From Streptomyces pinistramenti (GTDB lineage Bacteria; Actinomycetota; Actinomycetes; Streptomycetales; Streptomycetaceae): a stretch of 64,000 nt of DNA. Shown here in pieces: positions 35,825 to 43,644 of the stretch (within the stretch, counting starts at the first letter, position 1; each line of letters begins with the position of its first letter). The position numbers and the translations under genes are program-made. The stretch is from positions 1 to 64,000 of the forward strand of contig NZ_JAJCXB010000043.1 in the NCBI RefSeq assembly GCF_020564935.1, written 5' to 3'. The notes beneath the pieces are model-generated. The model did no database searches. It was not told the origin of the DNA and worked only from the letters and a program-made list of their open reading frames with translations.

Positions 35825-36477
35825 CGGGCGGCCTCCTGGATGTGCGCGGCGGCCGGGCCGGGGCCGTCCTGGGGGACGAAGCGGACCCGGGTGCCGGGGG
35901 AGAGCAGGGCTGCCGGTTCCCGCTGCGGATCCCACAGCACGGTGTCGGTGGTGCCGATCAGCTGCCAGCCGCCGGGGGAGGAGCGTGGGTAGACACCGGT
36001 GTACGGCCCCGCCAGCGCGAGGGAGCCGACCGGGACGCGGGTGCGCGGGGTGGCCCGGCGCGGTACGTGCAGGGGTTCGGGCAGCCCGGTGAGGTAGCCG
36101 AAGCCCGGGGCGAAGCCGCAGAAGGCGACGTGGAATGCGGTGCCGGAGTGGATCCGCACCACCTCGTCGGGGGTGACGCCCCACAGGGCCGCCACGTCGG
36201 CGAGGTCGGGCCCGTCGTAGCGGACCGGGATCTCCACGCTCGGCCGGTCGCTCGCGTCCAGCGGCGGGATGTGCCGGCCGGCCAGTTCGGCGATCAGGCC
36301 GGGGGGGTCGGCGAGCCCGTCGAGCAGCACCGTGCGGGCGGCCGGGACGATCTCGGTGACCTGCGGCAGCGTGCCGTCGGCGACGCGCCGCAGCAGTTCC
36401 GCGTGCAGCGCCTCCACCTCGTCGGCGGTGTCCAGTTCGATCAGCAGGCCGTGCGCACCGACCGGCAGCGGCCTCAT
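35821..36477 (-). CDS. pxpB: 5-oxoprolinase subunit PxpB
   Basis: 218 aa, AHS1 (allophanate hydrolase subunit 1-like) protein. Characteristic are IPVRYDGPDLADVA, the conserved FCGFAPGFGYLTGLP segment and VGSLALAGPYTGVYP with PGGWQLIG. It pairs with PxpC to form the kinase/transfer part of the oxoprolinase. It overlaps pxpA upstream and pxpC downstream by four bases each (ATGA). The reading frame continues upstream of the ATG only as non-coding overlap with pxpA. Confidence 0.92.
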   Translation of the reverse strand: MRPLPVGAHGLLIELDTADEVEALHAELLRRVADGTLPQVTEIVPAARTVLLDGLADPPGLIAELAGRHIPPLDASDRPSVEIPVRYDGPDLADVAALWGVTPDEVVRIHSGTAFHVAFCGFAPGFGYLTGLPEPLHVPRRATPRTRVPVGSLALAGPYTGVYPRSSPGGWQLIGTTDTVLWDPQREPAALLSPGTRVRFVPQDGPGPAAAHIQEAAR

Positions 36478-37250
36478 ACGAAGCTCCGTATCCGCACGCC
36501 GGCGCCGGTCAGTTCGGACCGTACGCGGCGGGCGAGTTCGGCGGCGCCCGGGGTGTCGCCGTGCAGGCACAGGGAGCGGGCGGGGACCGCGACGGGGCGG
36601 CCGTCGCGGGAGGTGACGGTGTGGTCGCGGGCCATGCCCAGGGCGCGGGTGACGACCTCGTCGCCGTCGTGGATCACTGCGCCCGCCTCCCGGCGCGACA
36701 CCAGGGTGCCCTCGTCGGTGTAGGCGCGGTCGGCGAACGCCTCGCCGACGACCGGGAGTTCCGCCTCCAGGGCCGCGGCGTGCAGCGCGGATCCCGGCAG
36801 GCCAAGGACCGGCAGGGCGCCGCCCGCGGTACGGATGCCGGCGATGACGGCGGCGGCCTGTTCGGTGTCGTGGACGCAGCGGTTGTAGAGCGCGCCGTGC
36901 GGCTTGACGTAGCCGACGCGGGCTCCGGCGGCGCGCGCGAAGACGTCCAACGCGCCGATCTGGTAGGTGATTTCGTCGGCCAGCTCGTCCGGGGGCACGT
37001 CCATCGCGCGGCGGCCGAAGCCGGCCAGGTCGCGGTAGGAGACCTGGGCGCCGATGACGACGCCGTGCGCGGCGGCCAGTTCGCAGACCCGCCACATCGT
37101 GGCGGGGTCGCCCGCGTGGAAGCCGCAGGCGACGTTGGCGCTGGTGACGACGGACAGCAGGGCGTCGTCGTCGGTGAGCTGCCAGCGTCCGAAGCCTTCC
37201 CCGAGGTCGGCGTTGAGGTCGATGACGGGAGGGCTCACCGCGTCGCTCAT
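36474..37250 (-). CDS. pxpA: 5-oxoprolinase subunit PxpA
   Basis: 258 aa of the LamB/YcsF family. IDLNADLGEGFGRW near the N-terminus, NVACGFHAGDP, VKPHGALYN and SLCLHGDTPGA are its hallmark segments, with putative metal or substrate-binding His and Asp residues. CTGGAGCGG precedes the ATG at 37250. It is the first gene of pxpABC; its predicted promoter lies about 150 bp upstream and carries the operator at 37408-37422. The product of the complex is L-glutamate. Confidence 0.93.
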   Translation of the reverse strand: MSDAVSPPVIDLNADLGEGFGRWQLTDDDALLSVVTSANVACGFHAGDPATMWRVCELAAAHGVVIGAQVSYRDLAGFGRRAMDVPPDELADEITYQIGALDVFARAAGARVGYVKPHGALYNRCVHDTEQAAAVIAGIRTAGGALPVLGLPGSALHAAALEAELPVVGEAFADRAYTDEGTLVSRREAGAVIHDGDEVVTRALGMARDHTVTSRDGRPVAVPARSLCLHGDTPGAAELARRVRSELTGAGVRIRSFV

Positions 37251-37398
37251 GTGTGTCCGCTCCAGAGGTGCTCGATGGTCGGTGTGCGCGGCGCGCGGTG
37301 GCCCGTCGGCCGACGGGGCGGGGGGAGAGCAGGGCCGGCCGGCCCGTATCCGTAGTGACTCTCCCCAGAGGGCACTCGGGCCGACCGGCGTTGCGGCC

Positions 37399-37428
37399 AA
37401 GGTAAGCGATCGTTGAACGATCCGACAA
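37399..37428 (-). promoter_or_regulatory. pxpA promoter with GntR operator in the spacer
   Basis: Read on the minus strand, TTGTCG (-35, complement of 37423-37428) and TACCTT (-10, complement of 37399-37404) are separated by 18 bp. The spacer contains the perfect dyad GATCGTT-G-AACGATC (37408-37422 on the plus strand). A near-identical element occurs before the DUF969 gene with the same spacing. The adjacent divergent GntR-family gene is the obvious candidate for the repressor. Confidence 0.7.
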
Positions 37429-37535
37429 GAGGTGTGTTGTTCGGAGTCGGCTTCTGGGATTGACTGCGGCCGGGACACCTCCCGGACGGCGCCCGGCGGC
37501 GCGCCGTCCACCACGGACGACGAGCGGGGAGCGGG

Positions 37536-38279
37536 ATGGCCGGCGGAGTGGCGAAGAGCGATCAGCGGCGGCTGGCGGAGGTCGCGGGGCTGGAGTCGGA
37601 CCGGGCCCTGCTGGGGCGTTCCAGCACGGCCGAACGGGTCGCGGACATCCTCCGCGACCGCATCACGGAAGGCTATTTCCCGCCCGGCGCCCGGCTCTCG
37701 GAGGAGAGCATCGGCGGCGCGCTCGGCGTCTCGCGCAACACCCTGCGCGAGGCGTTCCGGCTGCTCACGCACGAGCGGCTGCTGGTGCACGAACTCAACC
37801 GCGGGGTGTTCGTCCGGGTCGTGACGGTCGAGGATCTGGACGACATCTACCGGGTGCGCCTGATCGTCGAATGCGCGGCCGTCCGCGGCCTGGGGGAGGG
37901 GCCCCATGACGCCGGGGTGCAAGAGGCGATCGGCCTGATCGAGGCGGCGGTGCGGTCCGGCGAGACGGCGTCGGACGGCCGCGCCTGGCAGGACCTGTCC
38001 ACCGCCAACATCCGCTTCCACCAGGCGATTGCGGCGCTTGCCGGCAGCCCGCGCACCGACGAGCTGATGCGCGGGGTGCTGGCCGAACTGCGGCTGGTCT
38101 TCCACGTGATGGACGATCCGCGGCGCTTCCACGCGCCGTATCTGACCCGCAACCGGCAGATCGTCGAGGCGCTGCAGGCCGGGGACACGGCCGACGCGGA
38201 ACGGCTGCTGCGGTCCTACCTGGAGGATTCGCGCAGCCAGCTGTCGGGGGCGTACGCCCAGCGGATCGCGGAGGGGTAG
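37536..38279 (+). CDS. GntR/FadR family regulator of the 5-oxoproline genes
   Basis: 247 aa. The winged helix-turn-helix spans ~25-95: VADILRDRITEGYFPPGARLSEES, then GVSRNTLREAFRLL. A C-terminal FCD ligand-binding domain (~100-240) contains the expected Asp, Arg and His residues, including RFHQAIA. FCD regulators sense small carboxylates, so 5-oxoproline or glutamate is a reasonable effector by context. It is divergent from pxpABC and directly precedes the DUF969-DUF979-pcp genes. Dyads shared by both promoters support its role as their repressor. Confidence 0.9.
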   Translation: MAGGVAKSDQRRLAEVAGLESDRALLGRSSTAERVADILRDRITEGYFPPGARLSEESIGGALGVSRNTLREAFRLLTHERLLVHELNRGVFVRVVTVEDLDDIYRVRLIVECAAVRGLGEGPHDAGVQEAIGLIEAAVRSGETASDGRAWQDLSTANIRFHQAIAALAGSPRTDELMRGVLAELRLVFHVMDDPRRFHAPYLTRNRQIVEALQAGDTADAERLLRSYLEDSRSQLSGAYAQRIAEG

Positions 38280-38371
38280 CGGGGGCAGCGGCGAGACCGT
38301 CGTGGGAGCCCGGTGGATCGGTGGGCGATCGGCGGGTGAGGGGCGGGAGAAGAGTCACTGGTGACGACCCC

Positions 38372-38401
38372 TTGTCGGATCGTTGAACAATCGCCTAACC
38401 T
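38372..38401 (+). promoter_or_regulatory. DUF969 promoter with the same operator
   Basis: TTGTCG (38372-38377), an 18-bp spacer and TAACCT (38396-38401) form the promoter of the DUF969-DUF979-pcp genes, ending about 63 bp before the ATG at 38465. The spacer holds GATCGTT-G-AACAATC (38378-38392), one base different from the perfect dyad before pxpA. Conservation runs beyond the dyad through both hexamers. Confidence 0.7.
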
Positions 38402-38464
38402 CCGCTGCAATCCATTCATCGTCCTCACGGTCCGCGTGGGGTCCTGTACGCGGAAGGCGGACCC

Positions 38465-39178
38465 ATGATCGTGCTCCTCGGCGTGCTCGTGGTCGTGATC
38501 GGCTTCGCCACGAAACGCAATCCCCTCCTGGTCGTGGGGGTGGCCGGCATCGCCACCGGCCTCCTCGGCGGGCTGAGCCCCGGCAAGGTGCTCGCCGCCT
38601 TCGGCCAGGGCTTCGCCGACAGCCGGGCGGTGACGATCTTCGCCATCACCCTCCCGGTGATCGGCCTCCTGGAGCGCTACGGCCTCCAGGAACAGGCCCG
38701 CAACCTGATCGCGCGATTCGGCAAGCTCACCACCGGGCGGTTCCTCGCCCTCTACCTCGGCATGCGCCAGATCGGCGCGGCACTCGGTCTGACCGACGTC
38801 TTCGGGCACGCCCAGACCGTCCGCCCGCTGGCCGCCCCCATGGCCGAGGGCGCAGCCGAGCGGAAGTACGGCGCGCTGCCGCAGAAGGCGCGCGAGCGCA
38901 TCAGGTCGCTCGCGGCCAGTGCGGACAACGTCGGCCGGTTCTTCGGCGAGGACGTCTTCCTCGCGGTCGGCTCGATCCTGCTGATCACCGGCTTCGTCAA
39001 CACCACGTACGGCACCCACCTCGAACCGCTGCACCTCGCGCTCTGGGCGATCCCCACCGCCGTGTGCGCGTTCGTCTTCCACGGCTGGCGGCTGCTGCGT
39101 CTCGACCGCCAACTGGAGCGCGAACTGCGCGCCGCCGACGCCGCACCCGACACCACCGCAGCGGAGGCCGCCAAGTGA
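38465..39178 (+). CDS. DUF969 membrane protein, candidate 5-oxoproline transporter subunit
   Basis: 237 aa with several hydrophobic segments, including MIVLLGVLVVVIGFATKRN (~1-20), ~25-42, ~58-72 and ~165-205. It matches DUF969 proteins, which are regularly encoded with DUF979 and pyroglutamyl peptidase or oxoprolinase genes. Transport of 5-oxoproline or a related compound has been suggested from this context, and the operator shared with pxpABC supports it. There is no ATPase subunit. The next gene overlaps it by four bases (GTGA). Confidence 0.85.
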   Translation: MIVLLGVLVVVIGFATKRNPLLVVGVAGIATGLLGGLSPGKVLAAFGQGFADSRAVTIFAITLPVIGLLERYGLQEQARNLIARFGKLTTGRFLALYLGMRQIGAALGLTDVFGHAQTVRPLAAPMAEGAAERKYGALPQKARERIRSLAASADNVGRFFGEDVFLAVGSILLITGFVNTTYGTHLEPLHLALWAIPTAVCAFVFHGWRLLRLDRQLERELRAADAAPDTTAAEAAK

Positions 39179-40143
39179 TCAAGGCAGAGTGGTTCTACTG
39201 GCTGGTCGGCCTCAGCTTCCTGGTGATGGCCGCCCAGATGTTCACCGACCGCAGCAACCCCAAGCGCTTCGGCACCGCCGCCTTCTGGGGCCTGATCGGC
39301 GCCGGCTTCATCTACAGCAGCTGGGTGGTGAACAAGCAGGCGCCCGCCGAGCCGCTGGGCGTCGCGGTGCTCGTCATGGCGGTGCTGGCCGGCTTCGGCT
39401 TCACCGGCCGCGGCACCCCGCGCACCAGCACACCCGAGCAACGCACCGCCAGCGCCGCCAAGTTCGGCAGCCGGCTGTTCATCCCCGCGCTCACCATCCC
39501 CGTCGTCGCCATGATCTGCGCCGTCGGCGTCAAGGAGCTGTCCATCGGGGGTGAACCGCTGCTCCAGGAGGGCAGCGAGACCATCCTGGGCCTCGGCATC
39601 GGCTCGATCGCGGCGCTCGTCGTCGCCATGGTCATGCTGCGCGAGAAGCGGATAGCGGTGCCCGTGGAGTCCGGCCGCTCGATGCTGGAATCCATGGGCT
39701 GGGCGATGCTGCTGCCGCAGATGCTGGCCACGCTGGGCACCATCTTCCAGGTCTCCGGCGTCGGCGCCCAGGTCGGCAAGATCACCACCGCGGTGCTGCC
39801 CGACAACTCCCTCTACATCGCGATCGTCGTCTACTGCGTCGGCATGTTCCTGTTCACCCTGGTCATGGGCAACGCCTTCGCCGCCTTCCCGGTGATGACG
39901 GCGGCCGTCGGCTGGCCCGTCCTCGTCGGTCACTTCCACGGCAACGCACCGGCCGTGCTGGCCCTGGGCATGCTCGCCGGATTCTGCGGCACCCTCGTGA
40001 CCCCGATGGCCGCCAACTTCAACATCGTTCCGGCCGCCCTGCTGGAACTGAAGGACCAGTACGGGCCCATCAAGGCGCAGCTGCCCACCGCGGGTGTGCT
40101 GCTCGGCTGCAACATCGTGATCATGGCCCTGTTCGCCTTCTGA
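39175..40143 (+). CDS. DUF979 membrane protein, candidate 5-oxoproline transporter
   Basis: 322 aa from a GTG overlapping the DUF969 stop. It starts IKAEWFYWLVGLSFLVMAAQM. About eight to nine hydrophobic segments alternate with short loops, for example FIPALTIPVVAMICAVGV, ALVVAMVML and IAIVVYCVGMFLFTLVMG. It is the constant partner of DUF969, and the pair probably forms a two-component secondary transporter. The last segment before the stop is GCNIVIMALFAF. It is 65 bp upstream of pcp and probably co-transcribed with it. Confidence 0.85.
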   Translation: MIKAEWFYWLVGLSFLVMAAQMFTDRSNPKRFGTAAFWGLIGAGFIYSSWVVNKQAPAEPLGVAVLVMAVLAGFGFTGRGTPRTSTPEQRTASAAKFGSRLFIPALTIPVVAMICAVGVKELSIGGEPLLQEGSETILGLGIGSIAALVVAMVMLREKRIAVPVESGRSMLESMGWAMLLPQMLATLGTIFQVSGVGAQVGKITTAVLPDNSLYIAIVVYCVGMFLFTLVMGNAFAAFPVMTAAVGWPVLVGHFHGNAPAVLALGMLAGFCGTLVTPMAANFNIVPAALLELKDQYGPIKAQLPTAGVLLGCNIVIMALFAF

Positions 40144-40208
40144 CCCCCGGGGCCGTCCCGTTGCCGCAGCGGACGGCCCGCCGCCCCACCACCGTCGAGG
40201 ATGACCGT

Positions 40209-40853
40209 ATGACCCGGGTACTGCTGACCGGATTCGAACCGTTCGACGGAGAATCCACCAACCCCTCCTGGCAGGCGGTACGCGCCGCGGCCGCCGAACC
40301 GCCCGCAGGTCTTGAGCTGTTCACCGCCGAACTGCCCTGCGTCTACGGAGAATCGCGCACCGCCCTGCGCGCCGCCGTCCAGGAGTGCGGGCCCGACCTC
40401 GTGATCTGCGTCGGCCAGGCGGGCGGCCGGCCCGACATCACCGTCGAACGCGTCGCCGTCAACGTCGACGACGCCCGCATCCCCGACGGCGCGGGCGCCG
40501 AACCGATCGACGAGGCGATCGTGCCCGGCGGCCCCGCCGCGTACTTCTCCACCCTGCCGGTCAAGGCGTGCGTGGCGGCCGTCCGTGCCGCGGGGCTGCC
40601 CGCGTCCGTCTCCAACACCGCGGGCACCTTCGTCTGCAACCACGTCTTCTACGCGCTCGCCCACCTCATCGCCACCGAACTCCCCGGCGTACGCGGCGGC
40701 TTCGTGCACGTCCCGTACGCACCGGAGCAGGTCGTCGGCCGCGCCCAGCCTTCGCTTCCGGTCACCTCCGTCGCGCAGGCGCTGCGGGAGATCGCGGTGG
40801 CCGCGGCCGGCACCCGGGAGGATCTGCGCATTGCGGGCGGGGCGACTCATTGA
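40209..40853 (+). CDS. pcp: Pyroglutamyl-peptidase I
   Basis: 214 aa from an ATG preceded by TCGAGGATG. It is a peptidase C15 enzyme with the complete catalytic triad E80 (ITVERVAVN), C143 (SNTAGTFVCNH) and H167 (GGFVHVPYAPEQ), in the classic spacing for the family. It removes N-terminal pyroglutamate from peptides, releasing 5-oxoproline that the neighbouring oxoprolinases convert to glutamate. It has no signal peptide, so it acts on imported or internal peptides. It is the last gene of the operator-controlled DUF969-DUF979-pcp unit. Confidence 0.95.
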   Translation: MTRVLLTGFEPFDGESTNPSWQAVRAAAAEPPAGLELFTAELPCVYGESRTALRAAVQECGPDLVICVGQAGGRPDITVERVAVNVDDARIPDGAGAEPIDEAIVPGGPAAYFSTLPVKACVAAVRAAGLPASVSNTAGTFVCNHVFYALAHLIATELPGVRGGFVHVPYAPEQVVGRAQPSLPVTSVAQALREIAVAAAGTREDLRIAGGATH

Positions 40854-40993
40854 CGACGCCGGGGGCGGCGGGCCCGCCGTCACGGACGGTGGGCGGCACG
40901 CCGTAGACTGACGACCGGCACAAGAGCAGGTCAGGCAGGGCCTGATCCGAGCCGTTTCGTCCGTTGTCAGTGCGAGCGCTTACTCTGTGCGAC

Positions 40994-42532
40994 GTGACTT
41001 TTCCTGCCCCGAGGGCCGCCGCGCCCCAGCCAGCCGGGCCGCACCGGCCCGCACCGGGACCGGCCGCCGACGAGGGCCTGGCCCGCAGGCTGCGCGCCCT
41101 CGCGTGCACCGCGCCGCTGCACGACCTCGACGTGCGCAAGGCCAATCTCGCGGGCGAGTACGGCGGCTACGCCATGGCAGAGGTGGCGCTCGCCGTCATC
41201 GACCTCGTCACCCTCCACATGGACTTCGACACCGGAGCCGACCACGACGAGATAGTGGCCAGGGTGCTGCCCCGGATCGCCGCGCAGGCCCCGCACCGCC
41301 CCTCGGGCGAGCACGAGCGGGTCGCCCGCTGGGTGCTGGAGAACCTCGTCAACGTCGGCAGCGTGGACCGCGGCTTCCGCGCCGTCTACGGCACCTTCAG
41401 CACCGAGGGCGAGTACGTACGCCGCGACTACGACTTCAAGCTCATCGAAGAGGTGCCGGGCGCCGGCGGCAGCGTCTTCCTGCGCGCCACGGACGAGGCC
41501 GTCAACGTCCTGGTCGGTGCCCTCGACACCGACGTCACCAGCGCCCAGATCGCCGCCGAGGTCAAGCTGGAGGTGCTGGTCGACCGCGGCCGCCTGGCCG
41601 ACGCCCAGCTCGCCGCCGAACAGGCCCGCTACCGCACGGTGCAGTACGCCGAGACGCTGCGCAGGACCCTCGACGCCACCCGGCGCAACGTCCGCGCCGT
41701 CGACTGGCTGCAGACCGTCCCCGACATGATCGCCGAAGCCCTCGACCACGTCGCCGACCGCTACCGCCACGAAAACGCCATCCTCACCAACATCCGCAAG
41801 GCCCGCGACGAAACCGAGGCCGCCGACGACAAGAGGGGCGAGCACAAGCGCCGCGCCGCCGAACTGGTCGACATCGTCAAGGACTGCATCCGCCGCCACA
41901 CCCAGCTCCAGTCCCGCCTCCTGGAGGCCGGCCCGCTCTTCCGCGCCGAACAGGACCGGCAGGCGTTCGCCACCCCCGCCGCCCGCTCCGGACTCGACCT
42001 CTACGGCCAGCTGGTCGCCCCGCTGCTGCCGCTCCCCGTCGAGCAGGCCATCCGCGTCACCGACGCCTTCTTCGCCCGCGGCACGGGCCTGCGCACCCCC
42101 ACGGCCGTCCGCGTCGGCGACCTCGTCGATGTCCTGCTCACCCCGCCCCTGGAGCGCGAGCACCTCGGCGCCGAGATGCCCGAGCCCGACCTGGTGGCCA
42201 CGCCCGACGACAGCCGCTTCAGCGAGGAACAGCTCGACGCCGCCATGGCGCTGCTCGACCTGCCGGCCGACGCCCCGCGCCGCCTGTCCGGACTGCTCGC
42301 CGACGCCCGCCGCAGCGACCCCGAACTCCCCTACCTCGTCGCCCTGTTGGCCGTGCACGCCGCCAGCCCTCCGGTCGGTACGGCCTACCGCCAGGGCGAG
42401 CAGCAGCTGCTGTTCGCCGTCGACGACGGCACGGAGCTGACCGACCCCGAGTTCGGCGGCGCCGACCTCATCGTCGGCACGGCCCTGCTGGACGCGGCCG
42501 GTATGGCGGCCGACCGCTCGGAGGTGGCCTGA
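40994..42532 (+). CDS. Kleisin/MukF-like subunit of an SMC-type operon (predicted)
   Basis: 512 aa, first gene of a tightly coupled operon. The start is a GTG at 40994 with a TACTCT -10-like box 7 nt before it (40981-40986) and no Shine-Dalgarno sequence, suggesting a leaderless message. The N-terminal ~150 residues are helical and winged-helix-like; the middle (~185-320) is coiled-coil-rich (ILTNIRKARDETEAADDKRGE). The C-terminal half contains GDLVDVLLTPP. I recognise no Pfam family. Size, position first in the operon and the coil suit a kleisin like MukF or JetA, but sequence alone does not prove it. The stop overlaps the next start (TGATG). Confidence 0.7.
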   Translation: MTFPAPRAAAPQPAGPHRPAPGPAADEGLARRLRALACTAPLHDLDVRKANLAGEYGGYAMAEVALAVIDLVTLHMDFDTGADHDEIVARVLPRIAAQAPHRPSGEHERVARWVLENLVNVGSVDRGFRAVYGTFSTEGEYVRRDYDFKLIEEVPGAGGSVFLRATDEAVNVLVGALDTDVTSAQIAAEVKLEVLVDRGRLADAQLAAEQARYRTVQYAETLRRTLDATRRNVRAVDWLQTVPDMIAEALDHVADRYRHENAILTNIRKARDETEAADDKRGEHKRRAAELVDIVKDCIRRHTQLQSRLLEAGPLFRAEQDRQAFATPAARSGLDLYGQLVAPLLPLPVEQAIRVTDAFFARGTGLRTPTAVRVGDLVDVLLTPPLEREHLGAEMPEPDLVATPDDSRFSEEQLDAAMALLDLPADAPRRLSGLLADARRSDPELPYLVALLAVHAASPPVGTAYRQGEQQLLFAVDDGTELTDPEFGGADLIVGTALLDAAGMAADRSEVA

Positions 42533-42654
42533 TGCCCGGCGCGTACGACAGGCCGCAGGGCCCGCCCGCCCGGCGGCGCAGGACCGGCCCGCGCGCCCTC
42601 ACGCCGCAGGAGAAGTACCCCGAGACCGTCCCCCGCAAGGAGCTTGTGCCGTGA
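42532..42654 (+). CDS. 40-aa basic microprotein inside the SMC-type operon
   Basis: 40 residues starting MPGAYDRPQG, with a basic RRRRTGPR core and an acidic-basic tail ending PRKELVP. Its ATG overlaps the preceding stop (TGATG) and its stop overlaps the next start (GTGA). Perfect coupling at both ends makes translation likely even though the protein is far below normal gene-calling length. There is no known motif. It could be a linker peptide of the complex or a relic left by splitting a longer gene. Confidence 0.6.
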   Translation: MPGAYDRPQGPPARRRRTGPRALTPQEKYPETVPRKELVP

Positions 42655-43583
42655 CCCAGTACGACGCCGACGAGGTGCCGCAGCAGGACCTGGGGTCCGC
42701 GGCCGGCGCGGCGGGCCGGAGCGTGCCCGCCGCCGGTACCGAAGCGGTCGCGCCCGCCCCCGTCACCCCGGCCGACGCCGCGGACGCCGCGCGACTGGTC
42801 GCCTTCGGCCTCCAGCCCAAACTGGTGCCTGCCCGGGACGCCGGATACGCCGAACTGCTGCGCAGGCACCGCGACGAGCCCGCCTTCGCCCGGCTCGCCG
42901 ACGCCGTCGCGGCCGGCCTCGGACTGATCGTCCTGGAGGTCTCCACCCGCGCCGGCATGGCCGTCGCCGCTGCCGAGGACTCCGTCTTCGCCGTCCGCAT
43001 GGGCGACTACGCCCGCCGCGCCTCGTCCGACTCCGCCGACCGCTTCCTGCACGGCCTGGCCCACCTCGCCGTCGCCGCCCTCGCCTTCCCACGCCCCGAA
43101 GACCTCGCCGACGACGGCTACATCGGCCGGATCACCGTCAACGGCGTCGACGCCTTCGTCCGCCAGGCATGCCGCCGCCTGGAGGAACGCGCCGCGCAGG
43201 ACGGCGAGAACAGCGACCCGGCGAGCGATGCCCCAGGACTCGAAGCCGCCTGGCGGATCTACGCGCGGCGCAGCGCCACCGGCGCCACCAAGGACGCCCG
43301 CCGGCTGGCGGGTTCCACCACCGGCATCATCGCCAAGGCCGTCGCGTTCCTCGTCGACTCCGGCTTCCTCCAGCGCACCGGCGACGACGCCGGCGGCGCC
43401 TACCGCACCACCGCCCGCTACCAACTCCAGGTCCGCGACATGGCGGGCGGCGCCGCCATGACCGAACTCCTGGAGCTGGGTGTCGTCCCCGTGGCCGACG
43501 GCAGCGCCTCCCTGCTGCCCGGCGAAGACACCGACGCACTCGACCTGGTGGCCGACGCCGGACTGCCCTTCCACGCGCCCTGA
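42651..43583 (+). CDS. Kite/MukE-like subunit of the SMC-type operon (predicted)
   Basis: 310 aa from a GTG overlapping the microprotein stop. Residues ~50-160 are helical with RLADAVAAGLGLIVLEVSTRAG. The segment ~200-270 (AAWRIYARRSATG, GSTTGIIAKAVAFLVDSGFL, then AYRTTARYQLQVRDMA) has winged-helix character, as in kite subunits MukE, MksE and JetB. No enzyme motif is visible. Its place between the putative kleisin and the SMC-like ATPase matches mukF-mukE-mukB and jetA-jetB-jetC order. The role is inferred from this and from size. Confidence 0.65.
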   Translation: MTQYDADEVPQQDLGSAAGAAGRSVPAAGTEAVAPAPVTPADAADAARLVAFGLQPKLVPARDAGYAELLRRHRDEPAFARLADAVAAGLGLIVLEVSTRAGMAVAAAEDSVFAVRMGDYARRASSDSADRFLHGLAHLAVAALAFPRPEDLADDGYIGRITVNGVDAFVRQACRRLEERAAQDGENSDPASDAPGLEAAWRIYARRSATGATKDARRLAGSTTGIIAKAVAFLVDSGFLQRTGDDAGGAYRTTARYQLQVRDMAGGAAMTELLELGVVPVADGSASLLPGEDTDALDLVADAGLPFHAP

Positions 43584-43644
43584 CCGGCGCCGCCCGTCAC
43601 CATCCGCCCGATTTCCCGCCCGCTCACGACAACGAGAGTCCGCC

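Noticed and set aside
40967..42358. 463-codon minus-strand frame opposite the first gene of the SMC-type operon
   Set aside because: Low-complexity Gly/Val/Glu translation and no ribosome site; the plus-strand frame has coupling with its downstream gene.
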